Part shown: positions 51,879-61,790 of the stretch, in pieces
Layout of the letters: each line of letters opens with the position of its first letter
How positions within the stretch are numbered: the stretch's first letter is position 1
NCBI RefSeq assembly: GCF_900103225.1
Contig: NZ_FNJH01000001.1
Coordinates: 742,980 to 806,979 of the forward strand
Length of the DNA: 64,000 bases
Source: Pseudomonas congelans
Lineage (GTDB): Bacteria > Pseudomonadota > Gammaproteobacteria > Pseudomonadales > Pseudomonadaceae
Direction of reading: 5' to 3'
Made by a program: the position numbers and the translations under genes
Notes under the pieces: generated by a model
What the model was told of the DNA's origin: nothing
Database searches by the model: none
The model's input: only the letters and a program-made list of their open reading frames with translations

Positions 51879-54800
51879 ATGGCCAAAAAGCCCGGTCACG
51901 CGACATTTATCAAAGACCCGCTCTGGTACAAGGATGCGGTGATTTATCAGGTTCACGTGAAATCGTTCTTTGATTCCAATAACGACGGAATCGGCGATTT
52001 TGCGGGCTTGATCGAAAAGCTCGACTACATTGCCGCGCTGGGCGTCAACACCATCTGGTTGTTGCCGTTTTATCCGTCGCCGCGCCGGGACGATGGCTAC
52101 GATATTTCCGAATACCGCGATGTGCACAGCGACTACGGCACCATGGCCGATGCCAAGCGTTTCATCGCCCAGGCTCACAAGCGTGGCCTGCGAGTGATCA
52201 GCGAACTGGTCATCAATCATACTTCCGACCAGCACCCGTGGTTCCAGAAAGCCCGCAATGCCAAGCCCGGTTCCAAGGCGCGGGATTTCTATGTGTGGTC
52301 GGACACTGATCAGAAGTACGACGGTACACGGATCATCTTTCTCGATACCGAGACGTCCAACTGGACCTGGGACCCGGTTGCCGGCCAGTACTTCTGGCAC
52401 CGTTTCTACTCTCACCAGCCGGACCTGAATTTCGACAACCCGCACGTGCTGGATGCGGTCCTCGAAGTCATGCGCTTCTGGCTGGATCTGGGCATCGACG
52501 GTCTGCGTCTGGATGCCATTCCGTACCTCATCGAGCGGGACGGCACCAACAACGAGAACCTGCCGGAAACCCATCAGGTGCTCAAGCGCATTCGTGCCGA
52601 GATCGACGCGAACTATCCGGACCGCATGCTGCTGGCCGAGGCCAATCAATGGCCGGAAGACACCCAGCTGTATTTTGGTGACAGCAAAGGCCCGGATGGC
52701 GATGAATGCCACATGGCTTTTCACTTTCCGTTGATGCCACGCATGTACATGGCACTGGCCCAGGAAGATCGTTTTCCGATCACCGATATTTTGCGGCAGA
52801 CGCCGGAAATTCCGGAGAACTGCCAATGGGCGATTTTCCTGCGCAACCACGATGAACTGACCCTGGAAATGGTCACCGATCGTGAGCGTGACTATCTGTG
52901 GAATTACTACGCAGCCGACCGCCGCGCACGTATCAACCTGGGCATCCGTCGGCGCCTGGCGCCCTTGGTGGATCGCGATCGTCGCAGGGTCGAGCTGCTG
53001 AACAGCATGCTGCTGTCGATGCCCGGCACACCGACGCTGTATTACGGCGACGAGATCGGCATGGGCGATAACATCTACCTGGGCGACCGGGACGGTGTGC
53101 GCACGCCCATGCAATGGTCGATTGACCGCAACGGCGGCTTTTCTCGCGCCGACCCGGCCAGTCTGGTGTTGCCACCGATCATGGACCCGATGTATGGCTT
53201 TCAGTCGGTCAACGTCGAAATCCAGGAACGCGACCCGCATTCGCTGCTGAACTGGAACCGGCGCATGCTCGCCGTGCGCAAACAGCAGAAGGCATTCGGG
53301 CGTGGCACGCTGAAAATGCTTTCGCCATCGAACCGCCGCATTCTTGCCTATACCCGCGAATACACAGCACCTGACGGACACAGTGAAGTGGTGTTGTGTG
53401 TCGCCAACGTTTCCAGCGCCGCCCAAGCTGCAGAGCTTGAGTTGTCTGCCTATGCAGGCACGGTGCCGGTGGAAATGCTCGGCGGCAGCGCTTTCCCGCC
53501 CATCGGCCAGTTAAGCTACCTGCTGACACTGCCGCCGTACGGTTTTTACTGGTTTTTACTGGCTTCGGAGAATCAAATGCCCAGTTGGCACGTTGAACCC
53601 GCGCAGAGCATGCCGGACTTCCCGACTCTGGTGCTCAAGAAGCGTCTGGAAGAGTTGCTCGAAGAGCCACTGCGCAGCACCATGGAAAACACCTCGCTGG
53701 CGGTCTACCTGCCCAAGCGGCGCTGGTTCGCGGGCAAGGACAAGGCGATCGAGAAGGTCAGCATTGCCTACGCCGTGCGCTTCGGCGATGAAGCGCACCC
53801 GGTATTGCTCAGCGAAATCGAAGTCACCGCAGGCGGCCAGACCGATCGCTATCAATTGCCGTTCGGCTTGCTGGCCGAAGACGACATCAGCAGTGCATTG
53901 CCGCAGCAGCTGGCACTGGCCCGAGTGCGTCGCAGCCGCGATGTCGGGTTGATCACTGACGCATTCACCCTGGAAACCTTCATCCGTGCAGTGATTCAGG
54001 GCATGCAGTCGGACACGGTCATCCCCTGTGCCGACGGCGAGTTGCGCTTCGAGCAAAGCTCGCAGCTGGCCCCCCTTGGCCTGACCGCCGAGTCGGAAGT
54101 GCGCTACCTGTCTGCCGAGCAATCGAACAGTTCGGTGGTGGTCGGCAGCAGTCTGGTGCTCAAGCTGATTCGCAAAGTCAGCGCCGGGACGCACCCAGAG
54201 CTGGAAATGGGGGCATTCCTGACCCATGCCGGCTTCAAGAACATTTCTCCGCTGCTGGGCTCACTGGTACGTGTCGGCAAGGACGGCCAGTCCAGTCTGC
54301 TGATGATCGCCCAGGGGTATCTGAGCAATCAGGGTGATGCGTGGGAGTGGACCCAGAACAATCTCGAGCGTGCAGTACGTGACGAGCTGGCCCATGGTGT
54401 TTCCGGTCAGGAACAGCATTACAACGCGTTGCTCGAACTCGCGGACTTTTCGCGCAGTCTTGGCCAGCGCCTGGGTGAGATGCATCAGATCCTCGCGTCG
54501 CCCACCGACAATGCGGATTTTGCCGTTGAAGTCACCAGCAGCCAGGACAGCAAGGCCTCCGGAGCCAGCGTCAACGCTCAGCTCGAGCGCGCCTTGCAGC
54601 TGCTGGAACAGCGCATGGGCGAGCTGGAGCAGGACGATCAGCAACTGGTCAAAGACTTGCTCGCGCAGCGCAAGCAGATCCGTCAGCGCATCGAGGGCCT
54701 GGCCAAGCGCTCGGCCGGTGGCCTGCGCATTCGTGTGCACGGCGATCTGCATCTGGGGCAAGTACTGGTGGTCAAGGGCGATGCCTACCTGATCGATTTC

Positions 54801-55205
54801 GAGGGTGAGCCGGCCCGCGCACTTGAAGAGCGCCGTGCCAAGCACAGCCCGTTCAAGGATGTCAGCGGTGTTCTGCGCTCCTTCGATTACGCTGCGGCCA
54901 TGGCTGTACGCAGTGCGCAGAGCGTCGACACGTCTCCCGAGGCAGCCGGCGCGCGCAAACGTGTGGCTGATACCTATCTGGCGCAAGCGCGAGAAACCTT
55001 CATCGAGGGTTATCGCTCGGCGACCACCGGCATGGCCCATGCCTGGAAAGATGCAAAAGGGGAGGACGCTGCACTCGAGCTATTCACCCTTGAAAAAGCT
55101 GCTTATGAAGTGATCTACGAAGCCGAGAACCGTCCAGCCTGGCTGGCCGTTCCCTTGCAAGGCTTGCGTGGGCTGCTGCAACCGTCTGATGGAGAGTCAA
55201 TATGA
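51879..55205 (+). CDS. treS: TreS-Mak fusion: trehalose synthase plus maltokinase
   Basis: 1108 residues, two enzymes in one chain. Residues 1 to about 555: GH13 trehalose synthase (trehalose/maltose isomerase), with nucleophile Asp in LRLDAIPYL, acid Glu in [11 protein letters not shown] and transition-state Asp in FLRNHDEL. Residues about 567-1108: maltokinase with Mak N-cap at the start, catalytic [12 protein letters not shown] loop and metal-binding YLIDFEGEP. Together they form maltose-1-phosphate for GlgE. GAGGAG sits six bases before the chosen ATG. An ideal internal ribosome site lies exactly at the domain boundary (see findings). The stop overlaps glgB by ATGA. Fused in several Pseudomonas, separate in mycobacteria. 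Confidence 0.96.
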   Translation: MAKKPGHATFIKDPLWYKDAVIYQVHVKSFFDSNNDGIGDFAGLIEKLDYIAALGVNTIWLLPFYPSPRRDDGYDISEYRDVHSDYGTMADAKRFIAQAHKRGLRVISELVINHTSDQHPWFQKARNAKPGSKARDFYVWSDTDQKYDGTRIIFLDTETSNWTWDPVAGQYFWHRFYSHQPDLNFDNPHVLDAVLEVMRFWLDLGIDGLRLDAIPYLIERDGTNNENLPETHQVLKRIRAEIDANYPDRMLLAEANQWPEDTQLYFGDSKGPDGDECHMAFHFPLMPRMYMALAQEDRFPITDILRQTPEIPENCQWAIFLRNHDELTLEMVTDRERDYLWNYYAADRRARINLGIRRRLAPLVDRDRRRVELLNSMLLSMPGTPTLYYGDEIGMGDNIYLGDRDGVRTPMQWSIDRNGGFSRADPASLVLPPIMDPMYGFQSVNVEIQERDPHSLLNWNRRMLAVRKQQKAFGRGTLKMLSPSNRRILAYTREYTAPDGHSEVVLCVANVSSAAQAAELELSAYAGTVPVEMLGGSAFPPIGQLSYLLTLPPYGFYWFLLASENQMPSWHVEPAQSMPDFPTLVLKKRLEELLEEPLRSTMENTSLAVYLPKRRWFAGKDKAIEKVSIAYAVRFGDEAHPVLLSEIEVTAGGQTDRYQLPFGLLAEDDISSALPQQLALARVRRSRDVGLITDAFTLETFIRAVIQGMQSDTVIPCADGELRFEQSSQLAPLGLTAESEVRYLSAEQSNSSVVVGSSLVLKLIRKVSAGTHPELEMGAFLTHAGFKNISPLLGSLVRVGKDGQSSLLMIAQGYLSNQGDAWEWTQNNLERAVRDELAHGVSGQEQHYNALLELADFSRSLGQRLGEMHQILASPTDNADFAVEVTSSQDSKASGASVNAQLERALQLLEQRMGELEQDDQQLVKDLLAQRKQIRQRIEGLAKRSAGGLRIRVHGDLHLGQVLVVKGDAYLIDFEGEPARALEERRAKHSPFKDVSGVLRSFDYAAAMAVRSAQSVDTSPEAAGARKRVADTYLAQARETFIEGYRSATTGMAHAWKDAKGEDAALELFTLEKAAYEVIYEAENRPAWLAVPLQGLRGLLQPSDGESI

Positions 55206-57427
55206 ATGCGCCTGACAAAACCGGCACGCGCCGCCGCGCGATTCCCGCTGCTGTGGACCTCGACGCGCTGATCCGTGCTGAACACCGTGACCCGTTCTCT
55301 ATCCTCGGCCCGCATGGCGATGGCGGCAGCGGGCAGTACGTCCGCGCCTATCTGCCCGCTGCCTTGAGTGTCCGCCTGCTGGCCAGGGATGATGGTCGCG
55401 AACTGGGCGAGATGGAAATGAGCGAAGTGCCGGGGTTTTTCGTCGGTCACCTCGAGCACCCGCAGCCTTACCTGCTGAAAATCAACTGGGCCGGCGGTGA
55501 ACAGATCACCGAAGACCCCTACAGCTTTGGCCCGCTGCTGGGCGAGATGGACCTCTACCTGTTTGCCGAGGGTAATCATCGCGACCTGAGCAGCTGTCTG
55601 GGCGCGCAAGTCACCAGCGTCGATGGCGTGGACGGTGTCCGTTTTGCGGTCTGGGCGCCCAATGCGCGTCGTGTTTCTGTGGTTGGCAGCTTCAACAGTT
55701 GGGATGGCCGTCGCCATCCGATGCGCATGCGCCACCCGACCGGCGTCTGGGAAATTTTTGTCCCGCGCCTGCAGCCCGGGGAGGTCTACAAGTACGAAAT
55801 TCTCGGTGCTCACGGGATTCTGCCCCTGAAAAGCGATCCGATGGCCTTGTCCACCACATTGCCGCCCGATACCGCGTCGAAGATCGCTGCGCCATTGCAA
55901 TTCGAGTGGAATGACCAGGAGTGGCTGCAATCAAGGGCAGGCCGTCACGAGGTCAACGCGCCCTTGTCGATCTACGAGTTGCACGCAGGCTCCTGGCAAA
56001 TGGAGCAGGTCGACGACAATCAATGGCGGCAGTACAACTGGCGTGAACTGGCTGACCGCCTGATTCCCTACGTCAAGGAACTTGGCTTCACGCACATCGA
56101 GTTGATGCCGATCATGGAGCACCCGTTCGGTGGTTCATGGGGCTATCAGTTGCTGGCCCAGTTCGCGCCAACTGCCCGTTACGGTTCGCCGGAAGATTTC
56201 GCGTTCTTCGTCGATGCCTGCCACCGGGCTGAAATCGGCGTCATTCTTGACTGGGTTCCGGCGCATTTTCCAACCGATACCCATGGTCTGGCGCAATTCG
56301 ACGGTACTTGTCTGTATGAGTACGCTGACCCCAAGGAAGGCTTCCATCAGGACTGGAACACCCTGATCTACAACCTGGGACGCACCGAGGTTCATGGCTT
56401 CATGCTGGCCTCGGCACTGCACTGGCTCAAGCATTTCCACATCGACGGTCTGCGCGTGGATGCGGTGGCGTCGATGCTGTACCGCGACTATTCGCGTAAT
56501 GCCGGCGAATGGGTGACGAATCGCTATGGCGGCCGCGAAAACCTTGAGGCTATCGACTTTCTGCGTCACTTGAACGACGTGGTTGCGCTGGAAGCCCCCG
56601 GGACCATGGTGATTGCCGAAGAGTCGACCGCGTGGCCGGGTGTCAGCGAGCCGACCCAGCAGGGCGGGCTTGGCTTCAACTACAAGTGGAACATGGGCTG
56701 GATGCATGACTCGCTGCAGTACATGGAAGAGGACCCGATCAACCGCGGGCATCACCATGGCAAGCTGAGCTTCAGTCTGGTGTATGCGTGGTCCGAGCGT
56801 TTTGTACTGCCTATTTCCCACGACGAAGTGGTGCACGGCAAACATTCGCTGATCGACAAGATGCCGGGTGACCGCTGGCAGAAATTCGCTAACCTGCGTG
56901 CCTATCTGTCATTCATGTGGACGCACCCAGGCAAGAAGCTGCTGTTCATGGGCTGCGAATTCGGCCAATGGCGCGAGTGGAATCACGACAGGGAACTGGA
57001 CTGGTACTTGATGCAATACGCCGAGCACGTGGGCGTGAAGAACCTGGTCGGCGACCTGAACCGCCTCTATCGAGAGGAAAAGGCGCTGCACGAGCGCGAT
57101 GCAGACCCTGCCGGCTTCCAGTGGCTGGTTGGCGATGACAGTGCCAACAGCGTGTTTGCGTACCTGCGCTGGAGCAAAGACGGCGAACCGTTGCTGGTGG
57201 TCGCCAACATGACTCCGGTGCCGCGCCTGGACTACCGTCTCGGCGCGCCGATGCGAGGTGCCTGGACGGAGCTGTTGAACAGTGACGCAGAAACCTACGC
57301 AGGCTCCAACTTTGGCAACGGTGGCGAGGTCCTGACTGAAGCCGCGCCGGCGCATGGGATGGAGGATTCGCTGGTGCTGAATCTGCCACCACTCGCGGTG
57401 CTGATCTTCAAGCCGAAGAAAGACTGA
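55202..57427 (+). CDS. glgB: 1,4-alpha-glucan branching enzyme
   Basis: 741 residues, GH13_9. N-terminal carbohydrate-binding module (CBM48-like, about 25-225) followed by the catalytic barrel. Catalytic residues visible: Asp in [10 protein letters not shown] (nucleophile), Glu in [10 protein letters not shown] (acid/base), Asp in [12 protein letters not shown] (stabiliser). It makes alpha-1,6 branch points in the glucan extended by GlgE. The ATG overlaps the treS-mak stop codon (ATGA), so it is translationally coupled. A GlgC-type gene is not in the window, so a GlgA route is not evident here. Confidence 0.97.
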   Translation: MNAPDKTGTRRRAIPAAVDLDALIRAEHRDPFSILGPHGDGGSGQYVRAYLPAALSVRLLARDDGRELGEMEMSEVPGFFVGHLEHPQPYLLKINWAGGEQITEDPYSFGPLLGEMDLYLFAEGNHRDLSSCLGAQVTSVDGVDGVRFAVWAPNARRVSVVGSFNSWDGRRHPMRMRHPTGVWEIFVPRLQPGEVYKYEILGAHGILPLKSDPMALSTTLPPDTASKIAAPLQFEWNDQEWLQSRAGRHEVNAPLSIYELHAGSWQMEQVDDNQWRQYNWRELADRLIPYVKELGFTHIELMPIMEHPFGGSWGYQLLAQFAPTARYGSPEDFAFFVDACHRAEIGVILDWVPAHFPTDTHGLAQFDGTCLYEYADPKEGFHQDWNTLIYNLGRTEVHGFMLASALHWLKHFHIDGLRVDAVASMLYRDYSRNAGEWVTNRYGGRENLEAIDFLRHLNDVVALEAPGTMVIAEESTAWPGVSEPTQQGGLGFNYKWNMGWMHDSLQYMEEDPINRGHHHGKLSFSLVYAWSERFVLPISHDEVVHGKHSLIDKMPGDRWQKFANLRAYLSFMWTHPGKKLLFMGCEFGQWREWNHDRELDWYLMQYAEHVGVKNLVGDLNRLYREEKALHERDADPAGFQWLVGDDSANSVFAYLRWSKDGEPLLVVANMTPVPRLDYRLGAPMRGAWTELLNSDAETYAGSNFGNGGEVLTEAAPAHGMEDSLVLNLPPLAVLIFKPKKD

Positions 57428-57457
57428 TCAAGGCGCGTCCCCGCGCCAACGGTCGCA

Positions 57458-60184
57458 TTACCACACCAGCCTGAACCCCAGGCTGGTGTTCACTCCCTCC
57501 GTTCCATGCTCGTCCAGATCACTGAGGTAATCAGCGCTCCAGTACAGACTGGCGTTGCTGCTCAATGTCGCTATCATCCCTGCGCCAATACTGCCCGTCG
57601 TTGATCGATGCGCGGTTCTTATCTGCTCTGCGTGATCGAAGGTCAGCGTGTCATGGCCGTCTTTGGTGTGCCAGAGATTGGCGCGCAGATAAGGTTCTAT
57701 CGGTACGCTGCTCAATTGATAGCGTCCCTTGAAGCGCATGCCGATGCGCCCTGTGGTGTAAGCCTGACTGTCGAATCCGAGACGGGCAATGCCGTCATCC
57801 TGATCCTGCAGGTCTACGCGTTGATAGATGATCTGTACCTGAGGCTCTGCAACCCAGCGCTGTGAGAGCGGCAGCGCGTACCCTGCCTCGACAGACAGGC
57901 TCATCACATGGCCTTCAGTGTCGACACCGATGCCCCTGACAGAGCGACTGCGGCCATCCAGGCGTGTGCCCATCGCTACTGCGTCGACGTATCCGCCACT
58001 CGGTGTAGTCAGCGTCCAGTAGGCGCCCAGGCTCTCGCCCTCCAGTTTCAGACGCCCTGTCTGGTAGTCGCTGAAGCCCTCTGCAAACCCCTTCAACTTG
58101 CCGTCCAGACGGTTATGCGCCACGAACAGGCCGACACGCTGAGTCTGCCCGTTGTCCTGTTGCCAGGCATACACGTCATGGCCTATCTGATAACCCTTGA
58201 ATGAAGCGTCCAGGCCCGGGCTCACATCTCCGGACCAGCGTTGCCTGAAGTCACTGCCGAACACGCGTGCCCAACCTGCCGGCGTCGTGCCGTTTTGCGT
58301 CAACAAGGCTTGATCACCCTGGCGCTCATGAAAGGCGCCCAGTGAACTCAGGGCCAGGACCGCAGCAGTCGGTGCCACGACGGAGTAATTGGCGACCTCG
58401 GGTCGGTACAGCGCGATGGGCGCGGCTCCGCGAACGGGTTCCGGCAGCGGCGGGGTTCCGATTGCGGGCACTGGCAGTGTGGCTGCTGGCAGGACAGGGG
58501 CGGGGTTGGTCGGCTCGGGCTCAGGGTTTTGGGGCGGGACAGGGACAGGCTGCGGCGTTGGCTCAGGTTCGGGATCAGGCGCAGGCTGTGGTGTAGGTGT
58601 AGGTGTAGGTGTAGGTGTAGGTGTAGGTGTAGGTGTAGGTTCGGGGACAGGAACAGGTGTGGGCAGTGGAGTTGGCTGTGCAGGTTCGGGGGCGGGCTCG
58701 ACAGGGGGCGGCGCTGGTGTTGGCGGAGCGATCACCGCAGAGCGCAGAAACCAGCTGTTCTCAGAGCCGGCAGTGGCACCGCCCTTGAACAGGTAGTACT
58801 GATAAGCACCTGCCGACAGCGGATTTTGTAACGAAAAGGCCGTGTTGTCGCTGGTTGCGCCGTTGATGGCTTGCACCACTTCGATGCCATTGCCACGGGT
58901 CAGGGCGCCGAGGCCACCCGCGTTGCTGACCAACATGCGCGTAGACCCACTAATACGTCCTTGTGTCACCACCAGTCGGTTGCTGGCAGATGCATCGTCG
59001 CCCAGCGCCGAGAGCAACAGCAGTCGCCCGTTCTGGCCGGTGTAATTGCCGGCCACCGTCAATGTGCCAGTGAGTGAACGGCCTGCATCGCTCAGGTCCA
59101 GCGTTCCGGCATTCTCCAGTGAGGCAAGGGATCCGGCGCTGAAGGGCACAATACTGCCCGAGGTCGAGAGCAGCGTGCTGGTGGAATCGATGTTCAGAAC
59201 GCCGGTGTCACTCACGTTGTCGCCGAGCACCAGCGTGCCGGCCAGATTCAGCTGCGAGCCATTGCTCACGTTGACTGTTTCCCAGTTGGCATAGCGACCC
59301 GGCTGCGACGATGCGGTGTTGTCGAAGGTCAACACGTCGTTGCCCGGGCCGCCGTCGAGCAGCGGGTTGGCGCTCAGGTAGTATTCGCTCAGGTTGTACA
59401 GAACTGCCGTATCGTTGCCGTCCGCCATCAACACGTTGCTGCGTGCATAACCGCCGTTCAGCCAGTTGAAGCTGTCACTGCCAACGCTGGTACGAACTTC
59501 GCCACTAATCTCACCGCCACTTAGGGTGATCCGGTCGTCGCCGCCACTGACACTGACATTGCCGCCAACAAGGCCGCCCGACAGGGTGATCGTGTCCCTG
59601 CCAAAGCCGGTGACCAGGTTGTTGATGATTGTGCCACCGGACATCTCGAATACATTGTTGTCCAGCTTCATGTCCACGCGACCGATGCTGCCAGCGGTCA
59701 TCACCGCCACGTCGCCATCCTCGAACGCGCGAGTGATGGTGCCACCCGTCATCAGAAAGGTATCCCGCCCATCGCCCTGGGCCAGGGAGCCCAGCGTGCC
59801 ACCACTCATGACAAAATCGTCGGGATCATCGCCCTGGTTCAGATCGCCGCTGACCTGACCCGCAAAAAGTGTGAAGCGGTCGATCCCGGCTCCTTGGGTC
59901 ACGCTGCCCAGAATGCGCCCCGACTGCATGTCCACGCTGTCCATTCCCGGACCAAAAAGGATATTGCCGGATACGGTGCCCGTCCCGCCCACCGGAAATA
60001 TCAGCACGTGGTCGCCACTCAGGGCGCTAAAAGGCCCGCTGCTGCCGCTATCACAGACCTGAACACCCGCCGCTGCCAGGGAGGAAAGTGTGCAGGCACC
60101 TTCGGCCCAGGAAGGGATTATTGCCAGTATCACCACGGGCAGCACGTTGCAGGTCTGGTACTGATGAACACGACGGATTTTCAT
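57458..60184 (-). CDS. Autotransporter (type Va secretion) with a repetitive passenger
   Basis: 908 residues. Signal peptide (hydrophobic core about 13-26, cleavage near SWAEGA); passenger with about ten tandem 20-residue units from residue about 73 to 270 (pattern G-x-V-x-x-G-x-G-x-D-x-F-x-M-S-G-G-x-I), forming a right-handed beta-helix or beta-roll; a Pro-rich linker (about 484-588) with a TP-repeat run; then a C-terminal autotransporter barrel (about 640-908) ending ...SLGFRLVW, with an aromatic terminal residue. The start has GGAG eight bases upstream. Surface or secreted adhesin-like role is inferred from architecture. Passenger function unknown. Confidence 0.9.
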   Translation of the reverse strand: MKIRRVHQYQTCNVLPVVILAIIPSWAEGACTLSSLAAAGVQVCDSGSSGPFSALSGDHVLIFPVGGTGTVSGNILFGPGMDSVDMQSGRILGSVTQGAGIDRFTLFAGQVSGDLNQGDDPDDFVMSGGTLGSLAQGDGRDTFLMTGGTITRAFEDGDVAVMTAGSIGRVDMKLDNNVFEMSGGTIINNLVTGFGRDTITLSGGLVGGNVSVSGGDDRITLSGGEISGEVRTSVGSDSFNWLNGGYARSNVLMADGNDTAVLYNLSEYYLSANPLLDGGPGNDVLTFDNTASSQPGRYANWETVNVSNGSQLNLAGTLVLGDNVSDTGVLNIDSTSTLLSTSGSIVPFSAGSLASLENAGTLDLSDAGRSLTGTLTVAGNYTGQNGRLLLLSALGDDASASNRLVVTQGRISGSTRMLVSNAGGLGALTRGNGIEVVQAINGATSDNTAFSLQNPLSAGAYQYYLFKGGATAGSENSWFLRSAVIAPPTPAPPPVEPAPEPAQPTPLPTPVPVPEPTPTPTPTPTPTPTPTPQPAPDPEPEPTPQPVPVPPQNPEPEPTNPAPVLPAATLPVPAIGTPPLPEPVRGAAPIALYRPEVANYSVVAPTAAVLALSSLGAFHERQGDQALLTQNGTTPAGWARVFGSDFRQRWSGDVSPGLDASFKGYQIGHDVYAWQQDNGQTQRVGLFVAHNRLDGKLKGFAEGFSDYQTGRLKLEGESLGAYWTLTTPSGGYVDAVAMGTRLDGRSRSVRGIGVDTEGHVMSLSVEAGYALPLSQRWVAEPQVQIIYQRVDLQDQDDGIARLGFDSQAYTTGRIGMRFKGRYQLSSVPIEPYLRANLWHTKDGHDTLTFDHAEQIRTAHRSTTGSIGAGMIATLSSNASLYWSADYLSDLDEHGTEGVNTSLGFRLVW
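58590..58637. repeat. Hexanucleotide tandem repeat in the autotransporter linker
   Basis: Eight perfect copies of GGTGTA (minus-strand TACACC), coding the Thr-Pro run of the linker. The unit is two codons, so gain or loss of copies changes length by Thr-Pro pairs and keeps frame. It probably varies in length between strains. Confidence 0.9.
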
Positions 60185-60316
60185 CACAGCTCTCCCGGCC
60201 AGGCAGCAGGGGGGCAATCGAGAGGGACCGAGGCGCCAGACTGCTACGCAAAGCGACGTCACGCCAAGATGGGTGTCGATCACTTCGCAAGCCTGTTTCG
60301 AGGCTCGCAGTATCAA

Positions 60317-60349
60317 GTCAAGAAGTCGTTGCCGGTTGCGTCAAGAAGT
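60317..60349 (-). promoter_or_regulatory. Pair of 10-bp direct repeats upstream of the autotransporter
   Basis: GTCAAGAAGT occurs at 60317-60326 and again at 60340-60349, 23 bases start to start (about two helical turns). Both lie 130 to 165 bases upstream of the autotransporter start. The spacing suits a two-site activator or repressor; no known consensus was matched. Confidence 0.35.
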
Positions 60350-60441
60350 TGACCGACCGATGGCGTAATTTCAGCTTTATCTACTAACTATTGGAACTAC
60401 AAGCGAAAAGCTTATGCAGGAAAGTCACTGTCGAGGCCGAT

Positions 60442-61626
60442 TCATTCTGCTGCAGCGGCACGCCGAGACAGCCAGATTGTCAGGGCCAGCGCGCAAACCG
60501 ACAGCAGGGCAGCGTAGAAAAATATCCAGTCATAGCCCTGGCCCAGGGCAATTGCGCCCATCACAGGACCTGCGATTGCCAGTGCCAGATCGAAGAACAC
60601 CGCGTAGGCGCTCAGACCCGCGCCGCGGCTGGGGGTAGGCACGCGCTTTATGGCCTCCACGCCGAGTGCAGGGTAGACCAGCGACAGCCCAACGCCGGTC
60701 AGTCCGGCCCCTGCAAGGGCAACGGCGCTGCTCGGCGAGAGCCAGAGCATCAGTAGCCCGCAGATTTCTACCGCCATGCACACAATGGCTGCGTTGTAGC
60801 CGCCCAGCCGATTGATGGCGCCGATGAACAGCAGACGGGCGAGGATAAAGCACACACCAAACATGCTCAGGCAATAGGCTGCGCCTTCCCAGCCACGATT
60901 CAGATAGAACAGGGTGATGAAGGTGGTCAGCGTCCCATAGCCGATCGACGATAGCGTCAGTCCCAGACCATAGGGTGCGATCCGGCCGAATACCGACCAG
61001 TAGGGCAGGCGCTCACCGACAATGATGGGTACCGACGGCTTGTTGCGAATCAGCCTCAGTGCCAGACCCGCCATTACCATCAGGGCGACACCCAGGCTGT
61101 TGAAGCCAATGCTGTCGATGACCACCACGCCCAGCGGTGCACCGATGGCAATCGCACCATAGGACGCAATACCGTTCCACGAGATTGAGCGGGCAGTGTG
61201 TTCCGGGCCGACCTTGCCGATGCACCAACTGATGGTGCCGACCCCGATAAGCCCCTGAGAGACGCCAAGGAACAGCCGTGCGACGATGAGAATCGACAGG
61301 CTCAGCGTGGCAAACTCGTGCAGCAGTGTTGCCAGCAAGGTCATGCTGCCGCTGATGACGATGCCCCACAGTCCGAACACAATAGAGCGCTTGCTGCCCA
61401 GTGTATCTGTCGCACGGCCGGCGAAAGGTCGGCTGAGCAGGGTGGCGAGGTACTGCGAGGCGATGGTCAGGCCGGCAATCAACGGGCTGAAACCCAGCTG
61501 GTCATGAACATAGCCGGGCAATACCGCAATAGGCAGGCCGATGCACAGGAAGGCAATGAACGTGTAAAAGACGATGGAGACGATCTGCAGAGTAATCGTC
61601 ATGGAACCGGGACGTGCGGCAGGCAT
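60442..61626 (-). CDS. Major facilitator superfamily transporter (YhhS-like)
   Basis: 394 residues, twelve transmembrane helices. The MFS motif-A-like region is SRPFAGRATDTLGSKR (about residues 65-80). The sequence VLPGYVHDQLGFS and NGIASYGAIAIGAPLGVVV recall E. coli YhhS. The start is the ATG with AGAG five bases upstream, giving an N-terminus of E. coli length; an upstream ATG 13 codons earlier lacks support. It is convergent with none and divergent from the beta-propeller gene at 61791. Substrate unknown; YhhS has been linked to efflux of small molecules, low confidence. Confidence 0.88.
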   Translation of the reverse strand: MPAARPGSMTITLQIVSIVFYTFIAFLCIGLPIAVLPGYVHDQLGFSPLIAGLTIASQYLATLLSRPFAGRATDTLGSKRSIVFGLWGIVISGSMTLLATLLHEFATLSLSILIVARLFLGVSQGLIGVGTISWCIGKVGPEHTARSISWNGIASYGAIAIGAPLGVVVIDSIGFNSLGVALMVMAGLALRLIRNKPSVPIIVGERLPYWSVFGRIAPYGLGLTLSSIGYGTLTTFITLFYLNRGWEGAAYCLSMFGVCFILARLLFIGAINRLGGYNAAIVCMAVEICGLLMLWLSPSSAVALAGAGLTGVGLSLVYPALGVEAIKRVPTPSRGAGLSAYAVFFDLALAIAGPVMGAIALGQGYDWIFFYAALLSVCALALTIWLSRRAAAAE

Positions 61627-61790
61627 TGGGCTCTTCGCTGGCAGGCGGTGGGAGTGCCTCATCATGGCGTGCGTCGTGGATAAATGAAAGCAGGCTAACG
61701 GTATTATGCGGGCTGCTTATCAGACAGTTGCCGTTGTGAGGATATGGTCATAGGATGACTGATCACATCACAATAATAAAAAGGTTCGTC

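Noticed and set aside
49928-53426. Long open frames (652 and 517 codons) on the minus strand opposite glgE and treS
   Set aside because: Same antisense artefact; the catalytic motifs of glgE and treS are intact on the plus strand and the antisense products are rich in His/Arg/Gln with no family likeness.
58560-58680. Possible CRISPR-like array or phase-variation tract at the GGTGTA run
   Set aside because: The units are six bases with no spacers and sit in frame inside an autotransporter linker, so it is a simple coding repeat and not an on/off switch.
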